DNA of 43,618 nucleotides from Ferrovum myxofaciens. Lineage in GTDB: Bacteria; Pseudomonadota; Gammaproteobacteria; Burkholderiales; Ferrovaceae. Positions 1 through 7,371 of the stretch are shown in pieces; positions within the stretch are counted from its first letter, which is position 1; every line of letters begins with the position of its first letter. The DNA is taken from the NCBI RefSeq assembly GCF_000735045.1, contig NZ_JPOQ01000015.1:1-43618 (forward strand), read 5' to 3'. A model generated the notes under the pieces. That model worked only from the letters and a program-made list of their open reading frames with translations, did no database searches and was not told the origin of the DNA. The position numbers and the translations under genes were made by a program.

Positions 1-353
1 GAGGAACGAAAAAACTGATCAGTTAAACCAAAATTACGAGCATGTAGTGCCACTCCGATTTTTTTGTGGTCGTAACAAACTGATAGTTAAAGAAATTAAA
101 TTCTCTGCGTTAAACATGGGTTAACACCGAGTCCGTCCGCAAGCTTGTAGTCCCAGCTTTAGAACAAACGGCCGGTTTTGCGAACATTTTTCGGACTGAA
201 ATGGCAGCCATTTTCGCCCGGTTTGATGCTGCCGACTGGTAGCCAGTCGCCCTCCGAGGTTCGGGCGTTGCGCAGGCTAGAAAAGCGCCTTCTAGACAAA
301 ATGCGTCATTTGTACTAACATTGAGCCTACTGTACATCTGAAGGGGATTTGCC
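1..353. other. Left edge: no complete gene seen
   Basis: No convincing complete gene lies here. A plus-strand open frame without a start runs from about 114 to the TAG at 240-242 and reads like a protein tail (Phe/Ala-rich, ending AADW). It could be a remnant of a disrupted gene, but I do not recognise it. A perfect hairpin, GACTGG-TAG-CCAGTC, sits at 234-248 over that stop codon. The minus-strand frames across 110-659 are antisense to the toxin-antitoxin genes and lack family features. Confidence 0.4.
311..336. promoter_or_regulatory. Inverted repeat upstream of DUF1778 antitoxin, possible operator
   Basis: TGTAC at 311-315 and GTACA at 332-336 form a 5-bp inverted repeat with a 16-base spacer, 17 bases before the antitoxin ATG. 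DUF1778 antitoxins are ribbon-helix-helix repressors of their own operons, so a binding site is expected here. The short arms make this a weak call. The ribosome binding site GAAGGGGA follows at about 340-347. Confidence 0.3.
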
Positions 354-638
354 ATGACTGCCACTACTACCGCTCGTTCGGCCCGGCTCGGGCTGCGCGC
401 GACACCTGAACAGGAAACCGTTCTGCGTCGCGCCGCCGAGGTCGCACACAAATCGTTGACTGATTTCATTCTCGATGCCGCTTACCAAGCGGCCGAGCAC
501 ACCTTGCTCGATCAGAGATTGTTTATGGTTTCCGGCAGTCAGTACCAAGCGCTCCTGGAAATGCTGGATCGACCGGAGTCTGATAATCCTGGTCTGGCCA
601 ATTTGTTTTCCCGGCGTCCGGTGTGGGCAGAAAAATGA
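354..638 (+). CDS. DUF1778 (TacA-type) antitoxin
   Basis: This 94-residue protein has the DUF1778 layout. A short N-terminal DNA-binding segment (about residues 8-25, RLGLRATPEQETVLRRAAE) resembles a ribbon-helix-helix, followed by the typical SLTDFILDAAYQAAE helix. The C-terminal half would wrap and neutralise the partner toxin. Its stop codon overlaps the ATG of the GNAT gene (ATGA at 635-638), the standard coupling for this class. The family represses its own promoter and blocks a tRNA-acetylating GNAT toxin. The pair lies just left of a tRNA fragment, so it probably belongs to an integrated element. The family assignment is firm; the exact subfamily is not. Confidence 0.85.
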   Translation: MTATTTARSARLGLRATPEQETVLRRAAEVAHKSLTDFILDAAYQAAEHTLLDQRLFMVSGSQYQALLEMLDRPESDNPGLANLFSRRPVWAEK

Positions 639-1129
639 GTCTATCGGCACCACAGTCACTGGATGCGAATCATCGGCTGGAAGAATTTGACTGCGGAAAG
701 CCGGCCCTCACCGACTGGCTGCTGCGTCACGCACGCCAAGCTCAAGGTAGCGGTTCAGCGAAAACATTCGTCGCCTGTGATGGAAGTCGCGTTGCCGGGT
801 ACTTCAGTTTGACCGTTGGGCAAATCGACACGCTCGAGGCTCCCGAGCGGATTCGTCGCGGGATGGGCCAGTACCCGATTCCGCTGGTCATTCTGGCGCG
901 GCTTGCTGTCGATCTCGATTACCAAAAACAAGGTCTTGGTTTCAGCCTGCTGCAAGACGCTATTCGCCGAACGGTTGCAATTGCAGAGCATGCAGGTATT
1001 CGGGCTCTGCTGACGCACCCTATTGATGCCGAGGCAGAGACGTTTTATCGGCGATTCGGTTTCGCGTCGACGCCGGTGCGCGAGCAGCAACTGATCCTGC
1101 TGCTCAAGGATGCGCGGCGTTTTGTTTGA
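635..1129 (+). CDS. GNAT-family acetyltransferase toxin (TacT-like)
   Basis: This is a 164-residue GNAT acetyltransferase paired with a DUF1778 antitoxin. TacT-type toxins acetylate the amino group of aminoacyl-tRNA and stop translation. The opening HRLEEFDCGKPALTDWLL is typical of these toxins. The acetyl-CoA loop is QKQGLG at about residue 97 (R/Q-x-x-G-x-G/A), and the C-terminal FYRRFGF is the usual GNAT beta-strand region. I chose the ATG at 635 because it overlaps the antitoxin stop. An upstream GTG at 623 would add four residues and is less likely. Toxin activity is inferred from the family and the gene pairing. Confidence 0.85.
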   Translation: MSLSAPQSLDANHRLEEFDCGKPALTDWLLRHARQAQGSGSAKTFVACDGSRVAGYFSLTVGQIDTLEAPERIRRGMGQYPIPLVILARLAVDLDYQKQGLGFSLLQDAIRRTVAIAEHAGIRALLTHPIDAEAETFYRRFGFASTPVREQQLILLLKDARRFV

Positions 1130-1350
1130 GTCGGCTGCGTATTCTGGTGAATATCCACGCCATACCCGATGAAATCGCAATGCCCCATGAAGCCAAGTTG
1201 TGGGGCAGTTGTCCCATGGGACACTAGCGGGACATTCACAGAAAAATAACCACGATAAACGACAAAAGGGTATGATAATTGCTTGCCTTGGAACTGATTG
1301 AATACTTTGCTTTAGTTTGTTGCTTATTGTTGTAAGTCATTGATTATAAA
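1130..1350. other. Non-coding end of putative integrated element
   Basis: No gene is seen. A perfect 14-bp palindrome, TGTCCCATGGGACA, lies at 1210-1223, and a further GGGAC follows at 1229-1233, giving one inverted and one direct GTCCC/GGGAC arm. From about 1235 the sequence becomes A/T-rich, unlike the genes on either side, up to the tRNA fragment. This fits the arm of an integrated element beside its attachment site, where integrase or excisionase sites often lie. No integrase gene is inside the window. Confidence 0.4.
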
Positions 1351-1398
<48 letters not shown>

Positions 1399-1432
1399 TA
1401 TGCCACTTCTTGTTGCCCATCTCCAGTCCTGA

Positions 1433-1819
1433 TCAAATTTTTATAATGGTGTCGCTATAGACTGCCACCAGAGGGTCGTGAGTCATCAGGCGCATGGGTT
1501 CGACAAGCGCTTGGGCCACAAGGATGCGGTCAAACGGGTCTTGATGGTGAGCGGGTAACTCTTCAACGGCTAACGCGTGTTCTGCTTCGACCGGCAGGAA
1601 TCGATAACCCGAATCTTGAAAATAACCCAGGGCAGTGCGACCAGAAACCGGCATATCTCCACGAGCCAAAGAATGCTTGATCGCAATCTCCCAGACACTC
1701 GCAACACTGACCCAAACGATTGTTTTGGGCGATTTGATCAAGTCCCGCGCTTTCTGTGACAGTTTTGGGCTGTCCGTGATTGCCCACAGGGCAACATGGG
1801 TATCCAGGAGCAGGTTCAA
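1433..1819 (-). CDS. vapC: PIN-domain toxin, VapC family
   Basis: This 128-residue PIN-domain ribonuclease contains the acidic residues expected for metal binding: D6 (LLLDTH), E44 (SVWEIAIK), D97 (PFDRILVAQAL) and D115 (THDPLV). The length is normal for the family. VapC toxins cut tRNA or rRNA when freed from the antitoxin. The ATG overlaps the stop of the upstream antitoxin gene (1816-1819), so the two are translated as a pair. All four acidic positions are intact, so it looks active. The target RNA cannot be told from sequence. It lies on the chromosomal side of the tRNA fragment, if the element lies to the left. Confidence 0.88.
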   Translation of the reverse strand: MNLLLDTHVALWAITDSPKLSQKARDLIKSPKTIVWVSVASVWEIAIKHSLARGDMPVSGRTALGYFQDSGYRFLPVEAEHALAVEELPAHHQDPFDRILVAQALVEPMRLMTHDPLVAVYSDTIIKI

Positions 1820-2067
1820 GACTTACCCACATCACCCGTGAATAATCGGGCCACTTCATCGTTGTGCGCGTCGATACTGTCAGGTACCTCAAACAAACCC
1901 CTAGCCACACCAAGGCGCTGACCCATCGGTGCCATACCCATCGGTACTAACCTGGCAGCAGGACGACCATTGCGGGCAATGATGATTTCACGTTCCCGGC
2001 CTTGCTCGATGTCTTCTACCAGACGAGACAGGGAAGATTTGGCTTGCAGCATGTTAATGGTTTGCAT
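1816..2067 (-). CDS. Phd/YefM-family antitoxin
   Basis: This 83-residue antitoxin has the Phd/YefM N-terminal fold: INMLQAKSSLSRLVEDIEQG, then IIIARNGRPAARLVPM, the hydrophobic strand with the conserved NGRPAA turn. The C-terminal half (residues 45-83) is acidic and should bind VapC. Family members bind their own promoter. A clear ribosome binding site (AGGAAG) precedes the ATG. A short direct repeat of ACCCATCGGT at 1920-1945 encodes a repeated PMG motif at residues 42-49. Phd-type antitoxin with a PIN toxin is a common combination. Confidence 0.87.
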   Translation of the reverse strand: MQTINMLQAKSSLSRLVEDIEQGREREIIIARNGRPAARLVPMGMAPMGQRLGVARGLFEVPDSIDAHNDEVARLFTGDVGKS

Positions 2068-2091
2068 GATTTCTTCCTGTTAAATACGCTG

Positions 2092-2109
2092 TTAGTCTAG
2101 TCTGGCTAA
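2092..2109. promoter_or_regulatory. Imperfect palindrome upstream of antitoxin, possible operator
   Basis: TTAGTCTAGTCTGGCTAA has matching TTAG and CTAA ends and a partly symmetric centre. It lies 25 bases upstream of the antitoxin ATG, where Phd-type antitoxins normally bind to repress their operon. Only about half of the arm positions are symmetric. Confidence 0.3.
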
Positions 2110-2265
2110 TTACGGGAGTCAAATTTTTCCCGCGATTTTTGCCTCTATGATAAAACTCCAGGTAAATTTTTTTGACAGAAATATTTCGCCGTCCAGTTAA
2201 CGATTACAATGCTGCAACGTGGTGGCTAAATTTTTTTTGCAAGAGATTCAAAGGAGAAGAATTCT

Positions 2266-5200
2266 TTGAAAACTACTTCTAAAATAGCGGTCTGGTTTGG
2301 CAGTGCAGGTCTGTTGATTGTGCTGGTGGCGCTGCTGTCGTTTTGGTTGTTCAGACAGAGCGAAGATGCGGATCAATGGCAGAGACACACTTTTCTGGTA
2401 TTGGACAAGGCGAACGTGTTGCTTTCCAGCCTGAAAGATACGGAGGCGGGTCAGCGCGGCTACCTGCTGACGGGGGATAAAGCCTTTCTGGCACCTTATC
2501 TGGCAGTGCGTGACCGTATCCCCTCCCAGTTGGCGGAATTGCGCCGACTCGCTCAGGATAATCCGGCCCAGGAACGCCGGTTGGATGTGCTGGCCCCCCT
2601 GGTCGAGGCAAAGTTGCGGGAGTTGAGGCAAGTTTTGGCGTTATATGCCGACCAACACGTCGAAGACGCACTAAAAATATTGCGTAGCGGTTCGGGCAAG
2701 CAGTTGATGGACGAAATTCGCGCCGGGTTGAGCGACTTCAACCAGCAGGAAAATGAATTGCTGGAACAGCGCACGATTCGATTTCACAGGTATCTGAGTC
2801 TGTTGTTGGTGTCGATTTCTCTTGCCAGTCTGTTGGCGATGGGGTTGGCCTTGCTCTCCGCCTACATCGTGTCTCGCGAAACGCGCTTGCGACTTCAGGT
2901 CAAGGAAGAGGCAAACCAGGCATTGAGCGAGGCTCATGAGGTTTTACGCGTCAGCGAAGAAAATCTGTCCGTCACGCTCAACTCCATCGGCGACGGGGTG
3001 CTGGCCACGGACGCCGAAGGTCGGGTGACGCGCCTGAATACCGTTGCAGAGCGGCTGATCGGCTGGTCTCAAGCGGAAGCCGCCGGTCGACCGGCGGAAG
3101 ACGTTTTTCACATCCTCAACCAGAAGACCCGTCAGCCTGCCTTTCTTCCGGTGGCGGAAACCTTGGCGCAAGGCGTCATTTATGGTTTGGCCAACGATAC
3201 CCTGTTGATTGCCCGCGATGGCAGCGAGTGCGCCATTGCCGATAGTTGTGCCCCCATTCGCAATCGTGCGGGTGAGGTGATTGGAACGGTGCTGGTGTTT
3301 CGCGATGTGAGCAGGGAATACGCAACCCAGACCGCACTGAGCGACAGCGCCACGCGCATTCGGACAATTCTGAATACGGTGGTGGATGCCATCATTACCA
3401 TCGATGAGCGGGGTATCATCGAGACGGTGAACCTGGCGGCAAAATTCCTGTTCGGCTATGAGGTCGACGAAATTGTCGGACAGAACATCAGCATGTTGAT
3501 GCCGGAACCCTATCGCAGTCACCATGATGGCTACATCGAACACTATCTGGCCACAGGGGAGACGCACATCATTGGCACCGGGCGCGAAGTCGAGGGGCAG
3601 CGCAAGGATGGCAGTGTTTTTCCGATGTATCTGGCCGTGAGCGAGATGCAACTGGAAGGTGAGCGCCACTTCATCGGCGTCGTTCATGACATCACCGAGC
3701 GCAAACAGGCCGAACAAAAACTTTTCGTTGCGAAAGAGGTCGCAGAACTGGCCAATCGCGCGAAGGATTCGTTCCTTGCCACCATGAGCCATGAAATCCG
3801 CACGCCGCTCACGGGAATGTTGGGCATGCTGGAGGTGCTTTCACTGACCCCCCTCGATCACGATCAGGACCAGACTTTGAGGGCGGTGTGGGATTCTGGG
3901 CGGAGTTTGCTGCGCATCGTCAATGATATCCTGGACTGGTCGAAGATCGAGGCGGGAAAATTGACGCTCTCACCTCAATCCATCTCGATCCCCCGGTTGC
4001 TGCAAGAGGTTGTCAACACTTACCCCCGGTTGCTGCAAGAGGTTGTCAACACTTATTCACGGGTGGCCAGTTCCAAGTCCCTGCTGCTGTGGCAACATGC
4101 CGATGCCCGGCTTGCTGCGGCGCATATCGTCGACTCGTTGCGCCTCTCCCAGGTGCTCAACAACTTCGTCAGCAATGCGCTCAGATTCACCCAGTCTGGA
4201 GAGATCGAACTGCGTGCCGAACTTCTCGAGCAACTTGACAGCGGTGAGCGCATACGCTTTTCGGTCAAGGACACCGGCATCGGTATCGCCCAGGAAGTCC
4301 AGCAGCACCTGTTTCAACGCTATCGTCAGGAGAGTGCCGATACTGCCCGTATGTACGGCGGGACGGGATTGGGGTTGTCGATTTGCCGCCGTCTGACGGA
4401 TTTGATGGACGGTCAACTGGAACTGGTGAGCGAACCGGGTCGGGGTTCCACCTTCAGCGTGACCTTCAGCCTGCCGGTTTCTGCGACGCCGGGGGATATG
4501 GGGGTGATTGCCTTGTCCGAGGTGACACGAAAGCAGGTTCAACCGCTTCTGCAGGGCGGCGCGGATGCGCCGCTGGTGTTGGCGGTGGATGATCATCCGA
4601 TCAACCGCGATCTGTTGGCGCGTCAGATCAAGTTGCTCGGTTTGCGCGCTGAAACCGCAGAGAATGGGCAAGTCGCACTGTCTCTGTGGCAAGAGGGGCG
4701 CTTTGCGTTGGTGATCACCGACTGTCACATGCCGGAGATGGACGGGTATGCGCTTACGCAGGAAATACGTCGGATCGAGACCAGGAAAAGACTGCCGCAT
4801 ACGCCCATTATCGCCTGGACGGCCAATGCCCTTGCCGAAGAAAAGGAACACTGCCAGAACGCTGGCATGGATGCGTTGCTGGTTAAACCTGCAGATCTGT
4901 CGCAATTGAAAGAGATGCTGAAAAAATGGTTACACATCGCTGAGACGGACAATCCTCAAACTACAACTTCGCCGCAAACCGGGAACGGCAAAGAGACGAC
5001 TTCCTGCCCCATCGATTATGCAGCGTTCAGTAAAGTGGTGCCGGAGCATGCCGATCAAATCCGGGTGCTGCGCGATTTTCAGGCACATCTTTGCGTCGAC
5101 CGTGTCCATTTGGGCGAAATTCTGGAACGGGGGGATCACGTCAACGGTGAGCGCACGGCCCATCGCATGAAAGGGTCGAGCCGGATGGTGGGGGCAACGG

Positions 5201-5352
5201 ATATCGCCACCGCTTGCGCTGTTATCGAGCAAGCGATGCGGGATGGAAAACTGGCCGATGCGCGCTCGGCCATGACCGGACTGGATGCGGCCATCAAAGG
5301 ACTGAAAGAACATTGCATGGAATTGAAGGATTCGAACGGGGAAAGCGAATGA
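2266..5352 (+). CDS. Hybrid sensor histidine kinase (CHASE3-PAS-PAS-HisKA-HATPase-REC-Hpt)
   Basis: This 1028-residue membrane kinase starts at TTG 2266, with AAGGAGAAG 7 bases upstream. Domains in order: membrane segment about 8-30; CHASE3-type sensor about 38-175 (DTEAGQRGYLLTG); second membrane segment about 178-202; PAS about 232-350; PAS about 365-480; HisKA with H509 in MSHEIRTPL; HATPase with DTGIGI and GGTGLGLSI; receiver with D819 (TDCHMPEMDG); C-terminal Hpt with H966 (AHRMKGSS). The second PAS resembles FixL: H420 (HHDGYIEHY) and R440 (IIGTGR) lie 20 apart, as do the FixL heme-ligand His and its Arg. Phosphate should pass H509-D819-H966 and then to D60 of the overlapping receiver-EAL protein. 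A perfect 33-bp tandem duplication lies after HisKA. Heme binding is an inference. Confidence 0.9.
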   Translation: MKTTSKIAVWFGSAGLLIVLVALLSFWLFRQSEDADQWQRHTFLVLDKANVLLSSLKDTEAGQRGYLLTGDKAFLAPYLAVRDRIPSQLAELRRLAQDNPAQERRLDVLAPLVEAKLRELRQVLALYADQHVEDALKILRSGSGKQLMDEIRAGLSDFNQQENELLEQRTIRFHRYLSLLLVSISLASLLAMGLALLSAYIVSRETRLRLQVKEEANQALSEAHEVLRVSEENLSVTLNSIGDGVLATDAEGRVTRLNTVAERLIGWSQAEAAGRPAEDVFHILNQKTRQPAFLPVAETLAQGVIYGLANDTLLIARDGSECAIADSCAPIRNRAGEVIGTVLVFRDVSREYATQTALSDSATRIRTILNTVVDAIITIDERGIIETVNLAAKFLFGYEVDEIVGQNISMLMPEPYRSHHDGYIEHYLATGETHIIGTGREVEGQRKDGSVFPMYLAVSEMQLEGERHFIGVVHDITERKQAEQKLFVAKEVAELANRAKDSFLATMSHEIRTPLTGMLGMLEVLSLTPLDHDQDQTLRAVWDSGRSLLRIVNDILDWSKIEAGKLTLSPQSISIPRLLQEVVNTYPRLLQEVVNTYSRVASSKSLLLWQHADARLAAAHIVDSLRLSQVLNNFVSNALRFTQSGEIELRAELLEQLDSGERIRFSVKDTGIGIAQEVQQHLFQRYRQESADTARMYGGTGLGLSICRRLTDLMDGQLELVSEPGRGSTFSVTFSLPVSATPGDMGVIALSEVTRKQVQPLLQGGADAPLVLAVDDHPINRDLLARQIKLLGLRAETAENGQVALSLWQEGRFALVITDCHMPEMDGYALTQEIRRIETRKRLPHTPIIAWTANALAEEKEHCQNAGMDALLVKPADLSQLKEMLKKWLHIAETDNPQTTTSPQTGNGKETTSCPIDYAAFSKVVPEHADQIRVLRDFQAHLCVDRVHLGEILERGDHVNGERTAHRMKGSSRMVGATDIATACAVIEQAMRDGKLADARSAMTGLDAAIKGLKEHCMELKDSNGESE
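3990..4055 (+). repeat. Perfect 33-bp tandem duplication inside the hybrid kinase
   Basis: Positions 3990-4022 and 4023-4055 are identical 33-bp copies that add eleven residues (PRLLQEVVNTY twice) in frame, between the HisKA helices and the ATPase domain. Two identical copies with no divergence suggest a recent slippage event. The linker and the N-box remain in frame, so the kinase may still work. Confidence 0.95.
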
Positions 5353-6542
5353 CTGCGAGTGAATTGAATTTTCTGGTGGTGGAAGACGATGATTTTCAGC
5401 GCCGAATGGTCGTTACCATGCTGCACTCTCTGGGGGCCGCCGAGGTGCGTGAAGCCGGTAATGGCAGGCAGGCGCTCGAGATGCTGCATGCGGTGCACAC
5501 CCGGCCAGTGGACATCGTGCTTTGCGACATGGACATGCCGGAAATGGATGGTATGGCATTCCTGCGCCATTTGGGGCAGGAAAATAATGCGGCTGCGGTC
5601 ATCATCCTCAGCATGTTGGACCGGGTATTGCTGGTTTCGGTGGAAAAGATGTCCGAAGCCTACGGGGTCAAATTGCTGGGGGCGGTGGAAAAACCCCTCA
5701 CGCGGGTTCAACTCGAGGCGTTGATCCTCCGTTACGAGCGGGGCAGCAGGGCGCAACGACCCCATGGCACCGTACAGGTGTTTACTCTGGAGGAAATCCG
5801 GCAGGGAATGAAGGCGAAACAGTTCGAACCCTATTTCCAGCCCAAAGTGGACATGAAAACAGGACGGTTGATGGGAGCAGAGGCGCTGGCGCGCTGGATT
5901 CATCCCGAGTATGGCGTGATCACTCCCTATGCCTTTATCCCGCTTCTGGAGAAGGCAAAGGAGATGGACGAACTGACTTTCATGATGTTGGAAAAGTCGG
6001 TGGCTGCCTGCCGTTCCCTACAGGATAAAGGCCATTCATTGGTCATTTCGATCAATTTATCCCTGACCTCCCTCACCGACATTACCCTGGCCGACCGGAT
6101 TACGCAAGGGGTGCTCGATGCGGGGGTGGATCCTCGCGCCATTGTTCTTGAAATTACCGAGTCGGCTGCCATGACCGATGTGGCCCACGCCCTGGAAAAT
6201 CTGGCGCGTTTGCGCATGCACGGCTTTGGTCTTTCCATCGATGATTTTGGTACGGGTTATTCCAGCATGCAGCAACTGATGCGGATTGCCTTCAGCGAAT
6301 TGAAAATCGACCAGTCTTTTGTGAAGGACATTGCCAGCAACGAATCATTGCGCATTGTGGTGGAATCCAGCATTGGCATGGCGCGCAAACTGCGGGTCAA
6401 GAGCGTTGCCGAGGGCGTGGAGACCCAACAGGATTGGGAAATATTGAAAACTCTGAATTGCGATATCGCACAGGGCTATTTCATCGCCAACCCAATGAAT
6501 CTCGACGCGTTTATGGACCATTGCGCAGTGGGTGACCAGTAA
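5349..6542 (+). CDS. Receiver-EAL response regulator, c-di-GMP phosphodiesterase
   Basis: This 397-residue protein has an N-terminal receiver (VVEDDDFQRRM, phospho-acceptor D60 in LCDMDMPEMDG) and a C-terminal EAL domain from about residue 150. The EAL domain keeps the catalytic signature: E178 in AEALARW, Asn in SINLSL, Glu in LEITES, DDFGTGYSS, Lys in ELKIDQSF, Glu in AEGVET and QGYFIANP. It should therefore hydrolyse c-di-GMP to pGpG. There is no GGDEF domain. The ATG at 5349 overlaps the kinase stop (ATGA), so this is almost certainly the output of that kinase. A longer frame opens at 5214 inside the kinase gene, but the coupled start fits the receiver fold. A link to PelD further along the window is an inference. 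Confidence 0.92.
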   Translation: MTASELNFLVVEDDDFQRRMVVTMLHSLGAAEVREAGNGRQALEMLHAVHTRPVDIVLCDMDMPEMDGMAFLRHLGQENNAAAVIILSMLDRVLLVSVEKMSEAYGVKLLGAVEKPLTRVQLEALILRYERGSRAQRPHGTVQVFTLEEIRQGMKAKQFEPYFQPKVDMKTGRLMGAEALARWIHPEYGVITPYAFIPLLEKAKEMDELTFMMLEKSVAACRSLQDKGHSLVISINLSLTSLTDITLADRITQGVLDAGVDPRAIVLEITESAAMTDVAHALENLARLRMHGFGLSIDDFGTGYSSMQQLMRIAFSELKIDQSFVKDIASNESLRIVVESSIGMARKLRVKSVAEGVETQQDWEILKTLNCDIAQGYFIANPMNLDAFMDHCAVGDQ

Positions 6543-6593
6543 TCATCCTGTCCTTGAAGTGTCTTAAAAGGGCGACAAACAGGGATAAATGCC

Positions 6594-7073
6594 TCAGTGA
6601 TCGATCGGTAATGGCTTGCCGGCGGCATGAAGCGCAACCCATTTCTCCAGTTCAGCTACATGTTGAGATTCCTCCTTGGCAAACTCTCGCGCAAGCATCA
6701 GAATTTCAGGGTCCGTGGTCGTCTCCACGATGCTGGTGTAGTACTCCAGTCCTGCCCGTTCGGCGTCTAGCGCAATTTCCAGGGCTTGTCCCCGACCTAT
6801 TTGCGGATCCGTGGCCCAAATTGCTGCGGTCTCCGGGCTTTCGATGTCGGGCCAGTGAAAACTTCCCGGAACAATGGTGGGGATATCGCGAAATCCTGCC
6901 CGTGCCCGTGCGTCGCTCAAGTGCAAACGGGAGTACCCGGCCAGTCGTCGAAACAGCATCCCGACTTCCTTGTTGCCGACGGATGCCATGGCGTCCGCCA
7001 GTTGGTCAAAACGAAGAACGGCTTCTTCTTCGAGCTTGATGGAGTAAGCTAAAAATTCTTCAACGGAATTCAC
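6594..7073 (-). CDS. Ferritin-like / rubrerythrin-type diiron protein
   Basis: This 159-residue helical protein fits the ferritin-like fold of the rubrerythrin group. Helix 1 has KLEEEAVLRF; a Glu/His pattern follows with YSRLHLSDA, then EIALDAERAGLEYY and EESQHVAELEKW. Glu residues and E-x-x-H spacing of this kind bind two irons. It lacks the C-terminal rubredoxin Cys pairs of true rubrerythrin. Likely roles are peroxide or oxygen detoxification, or iron handling. The start is GTG at 7073. It converges on the EAL gene with 51 bases between. I am fairly sure of the fold but not of the substrate. Confidence 0.75.
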   Translation of the reverse strand: MNSVEEFLAYSIKLEEEAVLRFDQLADAMASVGNKEVGMLFRRLAGYSRLHLSDARARAGFRDIPTIVPGSFHWPDIESPETAAIWATDPQIGRGQALEIALDAERAGLEYYTSIVETTTDPEILMLAREFAKEESQHVAELEKWVALHAAGKPLPIDH

Positions 7074-7371
7074 GGGTGATGTTCTCTCTTTGATAGGGGT
7101 CCATGGACAAATAAGGCATTGCTTGGATTTGGGAGATTGAAGGGGGTATCACAACCTTGTAGGGTTATCGACAAAATTGATTCATTGGAAGTGACCCCCC
7201 TGATTTTTTTCATCCTGCAGGGAATAAAGCAATTATCATGCCATGAACAGGCGGTCATCAAGGGGCATTATCGTGTTGCAGAAGGATTTTCCCATACTTC
7301 TCCCGGATATTGACGAGGAAAAACCAGAAGGTATTTCTCTGGGGGAAGTAAACCTGGGTTAGACTCCAGCC
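7074..7371. other. Divergent intergenic region, ferritin-like gene / clcA
   Basis: These 298 bases separate divergent genes and must hold both promoters. I could not place convincing -35/-10 pairs, a GG-N10-GC sigma-54 element or a TGTC-N10-GACA site. Short frames on both strands here have no family features. Confidence 0.4.

Noticed and set aside
110-659. Minus-strand open frames across the toxin-antitoxin region
   Set aside because: They are antisense to a well-supported DUF1778/GNAT pair, lack family motifs and have no good ribosome binding site.
2172-2210. Sigma-70 promoter for the hybrid kinase (TTGACA and TACAAT)
   Set aside because: Both boxes are good, but they are 27 bases apart, too far to act as one promoter.
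2944-3792. A 282-residue minus-strand frame inside the hybrid kinase
   Set aside because: It is the complement of strongly conserved PAS domains and has shadow composition rich in His, Gly and Arg.
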